Source of the DNA: Streptococcus azizii
Lineage (GTDB): Bacteria; Bacillota; Bacilli; Lactobacillales; Streptococcaceae
Reading direction: 5' to 3'
Assembly: GCF_001984715.1 (NCBI RefSeq)
Contig: NZ_MSPR01000002.1
Span: forward strand, 1-64,000
DNA: 64,000 nucleotides
The stretch's first letter is position 1; every line of letters starts with the position of its first letter. A program made the position numbers and the translations under genes. Positions 8,266 through 17,841 of the stretch are shown piece after piece. Under the pieces are notes generated by a model. That model was not told where the DNA came from. It saw nothing but the letters and a program-made list of their open reading frames with translations, and did no database searches.

Positions 8266-9813
8266 CTATTTATCCCCTTTATTGCGGATGACAAACCCTG
8301 TCTTTTTCTCGTTTGAAGTACGCTTGTGGGGTCTTTTATTATCTTTTCCAAAACGCTCGTGGGCATTGGAGCGGTATCTATCCTTATCATCACGACGGTC
8401 ACGACGACGACTTTTCGATGATGGACTACCTTTACCAGATCTGCTACGCCCATTGCCTCTATCACCTGGGATATACTTGAACGGTAATGGCTTTTCACGC
8501 GCAATCTCTACTTTCGGCATCGATTCTGGATCTTGTACCGTTAAACTCAAGATATACATTGCCAATTCTTCTGGAGAAAATTCACTGGCCAGTTTAAGGG
8601 CATCCTTGCCGAATTTAGCAAAGTTCTGGCGAATAGCATCATCAGCGAAATCACGCTCAATTTTTGTCAGAGCAACCCTCTTCTTAGCTTGAAAGGCTTC
8701 TTCTGCTGTAGCAGGCTTCATACCTGTCATACGCTTCTTGGTCAAATCCTCGATAATCTTGAGGTAGCCCATTTCATTGGGGGAGACAAAGGTAATAGAT
8801 TGACCAGATTTTCCCGCACGACCTGTCCGACCAATACGGTGAACATAACTTTCTGGATCTTGTGGAATATCGTAGTTATAGACATGGGTCACTCCCGAAA
8901 TATCCAAACCACGAGCTGCAACATCTGTTGCCACTAGGACATCCAATCCTCCCGTCTTGAAATCACGTAACACACGAAGTCGCTTGCTTTGATCCAAATC
9001 ACCATGAATACCTTCTGCCCGGAAACCACGAATTTTTAGACCGCGGGTCAACTCATCTACACGGCGCTTAGTTCGTCCAAAAACAATAGCTAGTTCTGGC
9101 TGTGCCACATCCATGAGGCGGGTCATGGTATCAAATTTTTCCTGCTCTTTGACGCGGATATAATACTGATCGACTAATTCAGTGGTTAATTCCTTCGCTT
9201 CAATCCGCACATGTTCAGGATTTTTCATGAATTGAACTCCTATGCGCTTTATAGGAGCGGGCATGGTGGCTGAAAAGAGTAAGGTTTGGCGCTCTTTTGG
9301 AACCCGAGAGATAATGGACTCAATATCCTCTAAAAAGCCCATATTGAGCATTTCATCCGCTTCATCAAGGATAAGGGTTTCCACATGGCTGAGCTGTAAC
9401 GCCTTACGTTTTATCAAGTCAAGGAGACGTCCCGGTGTTCCAACTACGATATGGGCACCCGACTTGAGCGCTTTGATTTGCTTTTCAATGCTTGAGCCTC
9501 CGTAGACAGAGCGGACTTTGACACCCTTACTACGACCGAAGCGAAAGAGCTCTTCCTGACTTTGGACTGCCAATTCCCGCGTTGGAGCAATGACCAAGGC
9601 TTGAATCGTCACCTCGTTCGTACGGATTTTTTCAAGAGTCGGTAGACCAAAAGCAGCTGTTTTCCCTGTTCCTGTCTGCGCCTGACCTATGACATCCTTA
9701 CCGTCAAGGGCAAGTGGGATTGTCTTTTCTTGAATCGGGCTCGCCTCCACGAAGCCTGCTGTTTCGATTTCTGCTAGCAAGTCAGCAGATAACTGTAATT
9801 CATTAAATTTCAT
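8266..9813 (-). CDS. cshA: DEAD-box RNA helicase CshA
   Basis: An ATP-dependent RNA helicase for cold adaptation and the RNA degradosome. The 515 residues show the Q-motif region (SPIQEKTIP), Walker A AQTGTGKT (about 45-52), DEAD in LILDEADEML, SAT in LLFSATMP and HRIGRTGRAG in the second RecA domain. They end in a long Arg/Lys/Ser-rich basic tail (about 455-515), typical of CshA. I start at the ATG at 9813 (MKFNELQLS), the usual family N-terminus. A structured leader with a terminator precedes it. Confidence 0.93.
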   Translation of the reverse strand: MKFNELQLSADLLAEIETAGFVEASPIQEKTIPLALDGKDVIGQAQTGTGKTAAFGLPTLEKIRTNEVTIQALVIAPTRELAVQSQEELFRFGRSKGVKVRSVYGGSSIEKQIKALKSGAHIVVGTPGRLLDLIKRKALQLSHVETLILDEADEMLNMGFLEDIESIISRVPKERQTLLFSATMPAPIKRIGVQFMKNPEHVRIEAKELTTELVDQYYIRVKEQEKFDTMTRLMDVAQPELAIVFGRTKRRVDELTRGLKIRGFRAEGIHGDLDQSKRLRVLRDFKTGGLDVLVATDVAARGLDISGVTHVYNYDIPQDPESYVHRIGRTGRAGKSGQSITFVSPNEMGYLKIIEDLTKKRMTGMKPATAEEAFQAKKRVALTKIERDFADDAIRQNFAKFGKDALKLASEFSPEELAMYILSLTVQDPESMPKVEIAREKPLPFKYIPGDRGNGRSRSGKGSPSSKSRRRDRRDDKDRYRSNAHERFGKDNKRPHKRTSNEKKTGFVIRNKGDK

Positions 9814-9990
9814 ATTCTTCTTTCTAAGTTGGAAAATTCCCAACATCACCAATGGGATCTCTGCCCTCATCTAAAAAATAAAAACCGTCGGAATCGGACA
9901 GGTTTTTTAGACATCACTCTGGTGCAAGAAGTGGAGCTTTGTTCCCATATATACTTTTTTGTGTTGCATACAACTTATCTAGTATATCAC
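9814..9990 (-). promoter_or_regulatory. cshA promoter and structured leader with attenuator
   Basis: An extended -10 TGATATACT (9989-9981) predicts a 5' UTR of about 160 nt. Within it an intrinsic terminator lies at 9873-9908 (arms with AAAACC and GGTTTT, then TTTTTATTTTTT). Just before the ribosome binding site is a second hairpin, GTTGGGAATTTTCCAAC. No gene upstream would need this terminator, so conditional read-through in the cshA leader is inferred. Confidence 0.6.
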
Positions 9991-10180
9991 AAAGAAGGGC
10001 TAAAAGATAGCAAAACCCATCTTTTTGTAAAATAAGTACCTATTCCCCGCATCTAAACACTGACGAACAAAGAATCTTGTTGATTTTTGGCTACCTTTTG
10101 TACCTTTCATAAGGAAGCACCTATCATTTCAATATCCCAAAAAGTATATGGCACTCTCTTCTGGTGAAAGGAGTAAGAAA

Positions 10181-10294
10181 ATGGCTATGAGTTATTGTAT
10201 CTACAGGCTAAAAACTCCATTCGGGCTACCGACTCCCTTCAGACAAGATGGGATAGGATTGAGAAAATGGGAGGCTTCTTCTATACTACTCTAG
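10181..10294 (+). CDS. Possible 37-aa small ORF
   Basis: AAAGGAG is followed 7 nt later by ATG and an open frame beginning MAMSYCIYRLKTPFGLP that ends just before the promoter of the next gene. No family is recognised and there is no clear promoter. The start signal is good but coding is unproven. Confidence 0.25.
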   Translation: MAMSYCIYRLKTPFGLPTPFRQDGIGLRKWEASSILL

Positions 10295-10295
10295 A

Positions 10296-10324
10296 TTGAC
10301 AGCTAGCAAAGAGTATAGTACAAT
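10296..10324 (+). promoter_or_regulatory. Promoter of the membrane-anchored protein gene
   Basis: TTGACA (10296-10301), a 17-bp spacer and TACAAT (10319-10324), 38 bp upstream of the ATG at 10362. Confidence 0.75.
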
Positions 10325-10361
10325 ATTTCTGTATCAAATATATCAAACAAAAGGAGTTTTT

Positions 10362-11144
10362 ATGGAAAATCAACAATTAGACCCTCTTACATCAATGGTC
10401 GAAGCCAAAAAGAAAAAGCGTAAACGCATCTTAAAAATTGTCTTAGGAATCATTGGAGGTCTCTTTTTAGTAGCTGGTCTTGCCGGTTTTTTCCTTTACC
10501 GCAATGGTCGCATTGAAGGAAAATGGGAAAGTCCAAATCTTGCCTCTGAAATGAAACAGGCTGCTCTTCATGAAGTTGGAAATAGTTTTGAAGAACTTCA
10601 AATCAAACCGGAGGAACTCGTTGGAGAAACAGGTATGACCCTTGAGGTCAAAGACAATAAAGCAGTGGTCACGCTCTATTCCACCATCAACAAAGCCCCT
10701 CTGCTAACTGCCTATGATAACTTCAATCAAGAGGAATATAATAAAATTCTAACAGAGATAGCACAGACAGCGACAGAATACGGTATTGATAAAGAAACCT
10801 TATTGAAAGAGACATTCGGAGAGGATTACGAAGCCAAAATTAAGGCCGATTTCCCTAAATCTGCGGAAATTGAAAAACGATTTGATGATATGATAGCCAG
10901 AGAACTACAAAAAAATAGCAAGGCTCGGTACGATGCCGCAAGTGGTCGATTCTCTGCCGTTTTCTTTGAAGGGAAGGTCGACCCACTGACACACACACTT
11001 CAAATAACCGCAGTCAATCCTGCCCCTGATTTTGCTTCAGTACCACTAAGTATCAAAAAAGACGATAGGATGCTCTATACACACAGCGGTGATACGCTAA
11101 CCTTTATCGGAGGAGAGCAGTATCCGTTTAAACTATCAAAGTAA
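10362..11144 (+). CDS. Unknown protein with one transmembrane anchor
   Basis: I do not recognise this 260-residue protein. A lysine-rich cytoplasmic N-terminus (KKKKRKR, about 16-22) precedes one transmembrane helix (about 25-47). The rest should face outward, starting RIEGKWESPNLASEMK and ending HSGDTLTFIGGEQYPFKLSK, a beta-rich tail. The 'GKWES' opening is like small extracytoplasmic binding or folding modules, but no function can be assigned. AAGGAG lies 5 nt before the ATG. It is a single-gene transcript with a strong promoter and terminator. Confidence 0.8.
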   Translation: MENQQLDPLTSMVEAKKKKRKRILKIVLGIIGGLFLVAGLAGFFLYRNGRIEGKWESPNLASEMKQAALHEVGNSFEELQIKPEELVGETGMTLEVKDNKAVVTLYSTINKAPLLTAYDNFNQEEYNKILTEIAQTATEYGIDKETLLKETFGEDYEAKIKADFPKSAEIEKRFDDMIARELQKNSKARYDAASGRFSAVFFEGKVDPLTHTLQITAVNPAPDFASVPLSIKKDDRMLYTHSGDTLTFIGGEQYPFKLSK

Positions 11145-11170
11145 AAAGATTGAGGTCACTCAATCTTTTT
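11143..11170. terminator. Bidirectional terminator
   Basis: The 12-bp perfect stem AAAAAGATTGAG / CTCAATCTTTTT with a GTCA loop sits between the unknown membrane protein gene (+) and prfC (-), so it can serve both. Confidence 0.9.
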
Positions 11171-11273
11171 GCTTTAATAAAACATCTTCTAATTCTGCTT
11201 CTACCTTCCCTGTATCTGCTTGAGTAGCATGACCAATCAAACTGGATAATAGTCCCTTGACAAGACTCTCCTG

Positions 11274-12818
11274 CTACATCTTTTCTTCTAGTACCACATC
11301 TGGATACTTGTCCGCAAACCAACGGAGGGCAAAATCATTTTCAAATAGAAAGACAGGATGGTCAAAGCGGTCTTTGGCAAGAATATTACGACTGGATGAC
11401 ATCCGCTCATCTAACTGATCTTGGGCAATCCAACGCACTGTCTTTTTCCCCATCGGTGTCATCACCACCTCTGCCTTGTACTCCTGTTCCATGCGGTGTT
11501 TAAAGACTTCAAACTGGAGTTGACCAACTGCTCCCAACATATACTCCCCTGTCTGATAATTGGTGTAGAGCTGGATAGCTCCTTCTTGCACCAACTGCTC
11601 AATCCCCTTGTGAAAGGACTTTTGCTTCATGACATTTTTAGCTGAAACTTTCATGAATAGCTCTGGCGTAAAGGTCGGCAGAGGCTCAAATTCAAACTTA
11701 TTCTTGCCGACAGTGAGCGTATCCCCCACTTGGTAGGTACCTGTATCATAGACCCCGATAATATCCCCTGCTACAGCATTTTCGACATTCTCACGGCTCT
11801 CTGCCATAAATTGGGTGACATTTGACAGCTTGACCCTCTTACCCGTCCGTGTCAAATTGACATCCATCCCACGATCAAATTCACCTGAAACGATACGGAC
11901 AAAGGCAATGCGATCACGGTGGCGTGGGTCCATATTGGCCTGAATTTTAAAGACAAATCCTGAAAAATCGGTAGAGAAGGGATCGACCATCTCTCCGTCT
12001 GTTTTCAAATGTCCATGTGGCTCTGGCGCAAATTGCAAAAATGTTTCAAGGAAGGTCTGGACACCAAAGTTGGTCAAGGCTGAGCCGAAGAAAACGGGGG
12101 TTAATTTTCCTTCTAAAATCGCACTTTCTGAAAAGTCATTTCCCGCCTCACTCAAGAGTTCGATATCTTCTAAAACCTGGGCATAGAATGGATTACTGCC
12201 AAACAGTGCCTCTCCCTCTTCAAAACTTGCAAAACGTTCCTCACTGCGGTATAGTTCTAAACGTTTATGATGTAAATCGTACAGTCCCTCAAATGATTTT
12301 CCCATACCGATGGGCCAGTTCATGGGAAAACTTGCGATCCCAAGAACTTCTTCCAATTCTTCCAAAAGATCCAGTGGCTCACGACCATCACGGTCTAGCT
12401 TGTTGATAAAAGTAAAGACCGGAATATGACGATGTTTGACAACCTCAAATAATTTTTTAGTCTGGGCCTCAATCCCCTTAGCTGAATCAATCACCATGAC
12501 CGCAGCGTCTACTGCCATCAATGTTCGGTAGGTATCTTCTGAAAAATCCTCATGCCCTGGAGTATCCAGGATATTCACACGTTTACCATCATAGTCAAAC
12601 TGCATGACCGACGATGTCACAGAAATTCCCCGTTGCTTTTCGATATCCATCCAGTCAGATTTGGCAAAATTGCCTGTCTTTTTTCCTTTGACCGTACCAG
12701 CCTCACGAATTTCCCCACCGAAATAGAGCAACTGCTCTGTAATGGTCGTTTTTCCTGCATCCGGATGAGAAATAATGGCAAAGGTGCGGCGTTTTTTTAT
12801 TTCATTTTGTAGTGTCAT
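11274..12818 (-). CDS. prfC: Peptide chain release factor 3
   Basis: The GTPase that recycles RF1/RF2 from the ribosome after termination. At 514 residues it has the family length. G1 is SHPDAGKTT (about 17-25), G3 is DTPGHEDF, G4 is NKLDRDGR, followed by translation-factor domains II and III ([18 protein letters not shown]). I place the start at 12818 because AAGGA lies 6 nt upstream; the ATG at 12824 is too close to it. A single gene between a shared terminator and a repeat locus. Confidence 0.95.
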   Translation of the reverse strand: MTLQNEIKKRRTFAIISHPDAGKTTITEQLLYFGGEIREAGTVKGKKTGNFAKSDWMDIEKQRGISVTSSVMQFDYDGKRVNILDTPGHEDFSEDTYRTLMAVDAAVMVIDSAKGIEAQTKKLFEVVKHRHIPVFTFINKLDRDGREPLDLLEELEEVLGIASFPMNWPIGMGKSFEGLYDLHHKRLELYRSEERFASFEEGEALFGSNPFYAQVLEDIELLSEAGNDFSESAILEGKLTPVFFGSALTNFGVQTFLETFLQFAPEPHGHLKTDGEMVDPFSTDFSGFVFKIQANMDPRHRDRIAFVRIVSGEFDRGMDVNLTRTGKRVKLSNVTQFMAESRENVENAVAGDIIGVYDTGTYQVGDTLTVGKNKFEFEPLPTFTPELFMKVSAKNVMKQKSFHKGIEQLVQEGAIQLYTNYQTGEYMLGAVGQLQFEVFKHRMEQEYKAEVVMTPMGKKTVRWIAQDQLDERMSSSRNILAKDRFDHPVFLFENDFALRWFADKYPDVVLEEKM

Positions 12819-12932
12819 TATCATTCCTTTTTCACTTTTCCAAACTCTTTGAAACTATCAGTCTTTCAGTTTTGATTTATAGAGTAAAAACGAGTCATAG
12901 GCATAGCCAAGGTTAGGTAAGGGTCTCATAAA

Positions 12933-13299
12933 TATAGTCGTTTAGTTTATACCTAAAGGTAGTCACAGCTGTAATTGACTAAATCTGAAACAGCTGCGTC
13001 TCTTTTATTACTTCGACGAGTGAAAAGCTCCAGTGGAGGTTTTCAGCCGACCACCTTTCATCAAAAAAGTGGTCGTTAGAAACTCCGTTTCCCTATTTCC
13101 AACCTTGCCCACTTCGCTCTCAAATTTCTAGGCTCAGGCTGAAACAGTTCACCGAACTGTTTCACTCTCCCAGATGATTGGAACTCACTTTGCCGTACTC
13201 TACGATTGTCACTGACTATCGTCAGTAGGATTTCCAACCTTCAGCTCGTTGCCTAGTACTAAAAGCAAACTAAAAGACTATAAAAACTGAACGACTATA
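12933..13299. repeat. MITE-like composite repeat with terminal inverted repeats
   Basis: This gene-free stretch is bounded by TATAGTCGTTTAGTTT (12933-12948) and its inverted partner ACTGAACGACTATA (about 13286-13299). Positions 12949-13048 repeat the block at 138-237, and 13015-13174 is the inverted copy of 5475-5634. No transposase is encoded, so it looks like a non-autonomous element, possibly a nest of two. Confidence 0.7.
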
Positions 13300-13396
13300 G
13301 CGGAGCAACTACTCAATTTCGTCCTCTCCCTACATCCTTCTCATTATAACCAAAAGAGCAGGATTTTTCAAATAAGAGTCACAAAAAAGGAGCTGT

Positions 13397-14092
13397 CTAA
13401 CTCCTTTTATACTGCTCATTTTCTTGCTGACGAGATAGCTGCACTGCTTGGAATATTTTTGAAAAAACAGTTAGAATCACGCTAAAAAGGAGCGACTCTA
13501 TTAGATAGTTCCAAATCAGGCCAAAATCCCCTAGCAAGGGCAAGTCTCTTAAAAAACCATAGTCCCCACCTGTCACCACATCAACTAATAAGATAACGGT
13601 ATTGATACCAAAGGTCATCCCTGTAATCTTTCTCGGGGTCAAGCGGTAAGAATCTTGAAGCAACAGACTATTCAAGGCATTCCCTAAAAGGGCCAAATGG
13701 CCAACGATAAAGGAAAATATGGTCACATGAACCAAAGGAAAGGGATCAAAAATTGGATAGACTAAGGCGCAGATGGAGCCAAATACACCGATTAGTGCAA
13801 AATACTCCTTGTAGACAGACTTCTCTGGTGCCAGTAGTACTACAAACATTGCCAAGCGACAATGATAGAGGGGGAGGGCTACAGAAATCGGCGCTCTAGT
13901 ACCTAGGTACCAACCATAGAGCAAGAGTAGCTGTATCACTTGCATCCCTTTAAAGATCCGTTGCCATTTCCGATTCCTATGATATTGAAATGCTCCACCA
14001 ACTACTACCGTCAGGCTAAACAGGAGAAAAATATGCCCTGCAAGGCCTACATCAGGCGGAAAACTGGGATGATTGCTAAAAAACTCTTTCAT
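13397..14092 (-). CDS. YwaF/TMEM164-family integral membrane protein (TIGR02206-like)
   Basis: A 231-residue protein with about seven transmembrane helices. The family pattern is visible: HIFLLFSL near the N-terminus, LPLYHCRLAMF in the middle and PLVHVTIFSFIVGHLALL with conserved His residues. The bacterial family has no settled function. The ATG at 14092 has AAAGGAG 6 nt upstream; the GTG just before it is less likely. It follows murF by only about 20 nt and is probably in the same transcript. Confidence 0.75.
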   Translation of the reverse strand: MKEFFSNHPSFPPDVGLAGHIFLLFSLTVVVGGAFQYHRNRKWQRIFKGMQVIQLLLLYGWYLGTRAPISVALPLYHCRLAMFVVLLAPEKSVYKEYFALIGVFGSICALVYPIFDPFPLVHVTIFSFIVGHLALLGNALNSLLLQDSYRLTPRKITGMTFGINTVILLVDVVTGGDYGFLRDLPLLGDFGLIWNYLIESLLFSVILTVFSKIFQAVQLSRQQENEQYKRS

Positions 14093-14115
14093 CACTAGCT
14101 CCTTTCACCTTATTC

Positions 14116-15483
14116 TTAGGAGGTAGCCCCCAAGGCGCTAACAAGCACATCAAGTCGCATGGAATTGCTCCCCTTGAGTAAAATCTGATCCTGGGGCTTG
14201 AGGCTTGCTACAACATGTGCAAGGAGTTCGTCAAATTGATCTTCTGTTTCATCTTTTCTAAAGAAGTATACCCTATCTGGTGGAAATATCTGAGTGGCCA
14301 ATCGGGCGAGACCTTCAATATCTTTTCCATAGAAAAATACCTTATCTAAGCAGGCAGGCGAGAGGCTGCTCATCATTTCTTGATGCAAGTGAACAGACTG
14401 CTCCCCCAATTCTTTCATATCTGCCAAAACAGCCAATTTCTTACCGTTTTCATTTGCAGGAATGGTCGAAAAGGTTTCTAAAATCAAGCGCATAGCTGTC
14501 GGATTAGCATTGTAGACATCGCTTAAAATATCAGCTCCGTTTCCTGCTTTTTTCCATTCTGTTCGATTGCGGGTCAGTTTTAGATGTGCGAGAGCTTCCC
14601 TAATCGCTACATCTGGAACGCCCAAGCACTTTCCTACATAACTTGCTAGCATAGCATTTGTTGCATTGTACTTACCTGTAACAGGTAGGAAAATATCGCC
14701 ATCCATGAAATTTACCTGAAAGGTCAGACTGTCCTTGCCCTCAACCAAGCTCACTACTTGCAAGTCGCCCCCTTCACCAAAACTCACCAATTGCTGCTGA
14801 CTAGGCAGATGAGCATCTGCAATCGGATCATTGGGTACCAGTAAGATGGCATCTTCTGCCATACCATCTGCAATTTGGAGCTTCCCTTGTGCAATTTGCT
14901 CTCGTGAGTCAAAAAATGCCAAGTGTGCTTCACCAAATAGGGTAATCACAGCAAGACTTGGTTTTGCGATTGTTGACAAGAGATGGATGTCCCCCAAGTG
15001 ATCCTGCCCCATTTCTAGGACCAATTTCTCTGTATTATCTGGCATGTGGAGTATGGTATAGGGTAGACCAATTTCATTATTATAATTTCCTTGGGTCTTA
15101 TAAGTGGCAAAGGTCGTGGCCAACACTTCATGAATCATATCCTTGGTTGTTGTCTTCCCGTTTGATCCTGTGATGGCAATGACCTCTGTCCGCATTTTCT
15201 CCAAATAATAGGTCGCTAAATCTTGAAAGGCCCGCAGGCAATCATCCACTAGAATGTGAGGAACAGCCTGCTCTTTTTCAGAAAGGGTGACTGCACAGCC
15301 ATTTTCAACAGCAAGGGAAATAAAATCATGCCCATCCCTAGCCCCTTTCAGCGGAATAAACAAGTCTCCTTCGGCTATCAACCGACTATCAAACTCAACC
15401 TTTTGTAGGGTTCGATCCTCATAGACTGATACATCATTTTTCGCTCCAACAACCTGAGCGACTTCATATACTGTTAATTTCAT
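14116..15483 (-). CDS. murF: UDP-N-acetylmuramoyl-tripeptide--D-alanyl-D-alanine ligase
   Basis: MurF adds the D-Ala-D-Ala dipeptide made by Ddl to the UDP-MurNAc tripeptide in the cytoplasm. The ATP-binding loop is AITGSNGKTTTKDM (about 106-119), followed by the Mur ligase middle domain (LEMGQDHLGDI) and C-terminal domain (SDVYNANPTAM, LKGSNSMRLD). Two adjacent ATGs occur; GGGAG fits the second (15483). In other streptococci murF follows ddl directly, whereas here the exporter operon sits between them. Confidence 0.95.
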   Translation of the reverse strand: MKLTVYEVAQVVGAKNDVSVYEDRTLQKVEFDSRLIAEGDLFIPLKGARDGHDFISLAVENGCAVTLSEKEQAVPHILVDDCLRAFQDLATYYLEKMRTEVIAITGSNGKTTTKDMIHEVLATTFATYKTQGNYNNEIGLPYTILHMPDNTEKLVLEMGQDHLGDIHLLSTIAKPSLAVITLFGEAHLAFFDSREQIAQGKLQIADGMAEDAILLVPNDPIADAHLPSQQQLVSFGEGGDLQVVSLVEGKDSLTFQVNFMDGDIFLPVTGKYNATNAMLASYVGKCLGVPDVAIREALAHLKLTRNRTEWKKAGNGADILSDVYNANPTAMRLILETFSTIPANENGKKLAVLADMKELGEQSVHLHQEMMSSLSPACLDKVFFYGKDIEGLARLATQIFPPDRVYFFRKDETEDQFDELLAHVVASLKPQDQILLKGSNSMRLDVLVSALGATS

Positions 15484-15590
15484 CATTTTCTCCCAAAGGG
15501 CTCTTATGCTACTATAGGTGTTTGAACACTATCCATCATCGCTTTGAGCGATTCTTGAGGGGGCAAAGTGGATATTCTCCTCTACCGTAT

Positions 15591-15618
15591 AATAAAAAGA
15601 GCGAATGCTCTTTTTATT
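15591..15618. terminator. Terminator between the exporter operon and murF
   Basis: AATAAAAAGAGC / GCTCTTTTTATT, a 12-bp perfect stem with a GAAT loop, ends the ABC exporter transcript so that murF needs its own promoter. Confidence 0.9.
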
Positions 15619-15642
15619 ATATCACACTTTTGACCAAGTATC

Positions 15643-16311
15643 TTATCGAACCTGAGTTAGGACACCGTCTTTCATCTCATAGACCTTGTCACACTGCTTA
15701 ATCATACGGTAATCGTGGGTAACCATGATGATTGACTTATGACGCTCCTTACTCTCTTTTTCAAGGATATCCACCACCTCTATAGCACGCTCCGTATCCA
15801 AACTCGCAGTCGGTTCATCTGCCAAAATAAGGGCTGGATCATTGTATAAAGCACGGGCAATGGCTACTCGCTGGCGCTCCCCTCCAGATAGGTCTTTCGG
15901 GAATTTTGCCTTCAAATGTGCCACATCCAAATCTGCCAGAAGGGCCGCCCGCTTTTCTTTGTTGGACTGTTTGTTCACACGATCCACTAATTCCAACTGT
16001 TTTTCCACTGTCAAGAAAGGAATCAAATTGGATGATTGGAGGACAAATCCAATATCCTTGTAGCGAAGCTGGGACCGCTTCTTTTCAGACAAGGCAGAAT
16101 AATCTGCTTGATTGATCCTTATTCGCCCAGTAGAAGGAGTTTGTAAGCCTCCTGCCAAGGTCAAAAAGGTACTTTTCCCAGATCCAGACGGCCCGATAAT
16201 AGCGACAAATTCACCTGCTTCCACACTAAAGTTAGTCGGTTTAAGAGCCGTAATAATCTGATCCCCATCCTTGAATTGTTTACTGATATTTTCAAATACG
16301 AGGGTATTCAC
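15643..16311 (-). CDS. ABC transporter ATPase, HrtA/MacB/LolD type
   Basis: A 222-residue ATPase with Walker A GPSGSGKST (about 38-46), Q-loop, signature LSGGERQRVAIARAL (about 138-152), Walker B LILADEPTASLD and the H-loop VTHDYRM. It energises the adjacent FtsX-like permease. The GTG start at 16311 has a perfect GGAGG 6 nt upstream; longer in-frame starts lie inside the permease gene. Family members export haem (HrtBA), peptides or antibiotics, and the substrate here is inferred only. Confidence 0.9.
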   Translation of the reverse strand: MNTLVFENISKQFKDGDQIITALKPTNFSVEAGEFVAIIGPSGSGKSTFLTLAGGLQTPSTGRIRINQADYSALSEKKRSQLRYKDIGFVLQSSNLIPFLTVEKQLELVDRVNKQSNKEKRAALLADLDVAHLKAKFPKDLSGGERQRVAIARALYNDPALILADEPTASLDTERAIEVVDILEKESKERHKSIIMVTHDYRMIKQCDKVYEMKDGVLTQVR

Positions 16312-16321
16312 TTTCTTCCTC

Positions 16322-17395
16322 CTAGGACAAATTTTGCAATGGATCAACCTTAAAGATTGAGCGAACAGAAAAGCTAGCACCGATCAAGGCAAAGCATACC
16401 AAGGCAAGACTAACGCCTCCGTAAAAGAACCAGTTATTTTCAAATGGGACGGCACTAGGCAAGACAAGCGACGACAGGTAGGTAAGCCCCAGACCGATGA
16501 GGGTTCCAATGCCTGATAGTAAGAAGGTTTGGGCTACCACACTGGCTGAGATAAAGCCATTTGACAAGCCTTGAATCTTCATCAACCCAAAAACCTGCGC
16601 CTTCTGCGTAGTCAATACATAGGTGAAGATGGCAATCACAATCGCTGCAATGACGACCAAAAAACCAATCATAAAGGCAAAGGTCACATTCTGAGCCTTA
16701 TAACCTGGCAGATGTTCAATGAAATCAGTCACCGATAACTTTTCCATACTATCTTTCGGATAATTTGCTACTGATCCACGAACGACAATGGCACTGACTG
16801 AAGTCACACTATCTTGGCCCGGAATCTTAGTGGTGGTATCCAAAGCCTCACTATCCATATAGACAACAGGCGCTACTCCAAAGGCCGCATTCTCTGTATA
16901 GCCGACAATAGTCACTGGCTCATCAAGGACAGAAAGGTGGACAGTTGAGCCAATTTCAAAGCCTTCCTTTTCACCGAGAGTTTGGTCAATGACCACTTCA
17001 TGTGTCCTTTCAAACACACGCCCCTCAATAATATTGGGTACTAGAAAAGTTCCCCTTTCAATCGCAAATACACTTATTTTTTCCTTATCGTCAGAAGTGG
17101 CTTCTTCCTTAACCCAAGCGGCACCTACTTGTTGCTTGATAAGTGCCTTCTCATCTGCTACCACATCATCAGCTAGCTCCTTAGCGATATGTGAAGCATT
17201 CATCAATTTATTGGCCTCTGATGACAATAAAATAGAATCCGCTTGCCATTTATCAACCGCAGTTCGATTCTGCTGCATCAATCCATAAGCCAGTCCTGTC
17301 AGGAAAAAGACCAAGTAGGCTATCAATACCAATAAACCCAAGACCAAGCCATAGCGCAACTTGTTCTGGCGCATTTCTTCAATCGCTAAAAACAT
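16322..17395 (-). CDS. ABC exporter permease, HrtB/DevC-like (FtsX domain)
   Basis: A 357-residue permease with an N-terminal transmembrane helix (about 16-40), a large extracytoplasmic domain (about 45-235) and three C-terminal helices with an FtsX domain (LTTQKAQVFGLMKIQGLS). The opening MFLAIEEMRQNKLRYGLVLG resembles HrtB-type haem efflux permeases, so detoxification is a reasonable guess. GAGG precedes the ATG. The promoter with two operator-like palindromes lies about 460 bp upstream, behind a repeat. Confidence 0.8.
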   Translation of the reverse strand: MFLAIEEMRQNKLRYGLVLGLLVLIAYLVFFLTGLAYGLMQQNRTAVDKWQADSILLSSEANKLMNASHIAKELADDVVADEKALIKQQVGAAWVKEEATSDDKEKISVFAIERGTFLVPNIIEGRVFERTHEVVIDQTLGEKEGFEIGSTVHLSVLDEPVTIVGYTENAAFGVAPVVYMDSEALDTTTKIPGQDSVTSVSAIVVRGSVANYPKDSMEKLSVTDFIEHLPGYKAQNVTFAFMIGFLVVIAAIVIAIFTYVLTTQKAQVFGLMKIQGLSNGFISASVVAQTFLLSGIGTLIGLGLTYLSSLVLPSAVPFENNWFFYGGVSLALVCFALIGASFSVRSIFKVDPLQNLS

Positions 17396-17449
17396 ACATC
17401 CTCTTTTCTAGTTTCTCCGCCTATGTCCAATGATCTTACCTTAACTTTT

Positions 17450-17820
17450 AAGATATAAGCTGAAAACCTCCACCAGAGATTTTCACTCGGAAAATTTCCT
17501 ATTTCCCAGCTCAGGCTTCTGTGGTCACTTTCTTGTTTCTAGGTGACCGTTGAAACAGTTCCCCAAACTGTTTCAATCCTATTTTCACTTTGAGTTTTTC
17601 ACGGGTTTTGTATCTTGTGTAATTGAGTCCGGACTAAGGTCAGTGTGAAAAAGATAGGCAGCTGTTTTGGCTTTAGCCAATTACAGATGAGAATCCCTTT
17701 GGGGATAATTCTTCCTAGCTTCAAAGGTATAGTATACCTTTGAAGGCGGGAAATAGAAGTTTGCCTTAGCAAACTCCCAGCAACCCTCTGCGTCAGAATT
17801 CCTATTTTCACTTAGACCTT
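17450..17820. repeat. Composite dispersed repeat in the exporter leader
   Basis: The block holds a variant of the CTGAAAACCTCCA..TTTTCACTC unit (about 17460-17488), the hairpin GAAACAGTTCCCCAAACTGTTTC (about 17550-17572) and a 100-base segment with GATAGGCAGCTGTTTTGGCT (about 17652-17671) shared with 48400 and 51215. The only ORF in it (70 codons, minus) is repeat sequence. It lies within the predicted 5' UTR of the exporter. Confidence 0.7.
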
Positions 17821-17841
17821 TTAACGCCCTCACATCTTAAT

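Noticed and set aside
8240..8692. 150-codon plus-strand ORF within cshA
   Set aside because: It is antisense to the coding sequence of a clear helicase, with a repetitive Arg/Leu-rich product and no start signal.
12017..12406. 129-codon plus-strand ORF
   Set aside because: It is a shadow of prfC on the opposite strand.
17599..17811. 70-codon minus-strand ORF
   Set aside because: It lies wholly within dispersed repeat sequence that recurs at about 48360-48480 and has no ribosome binding site.
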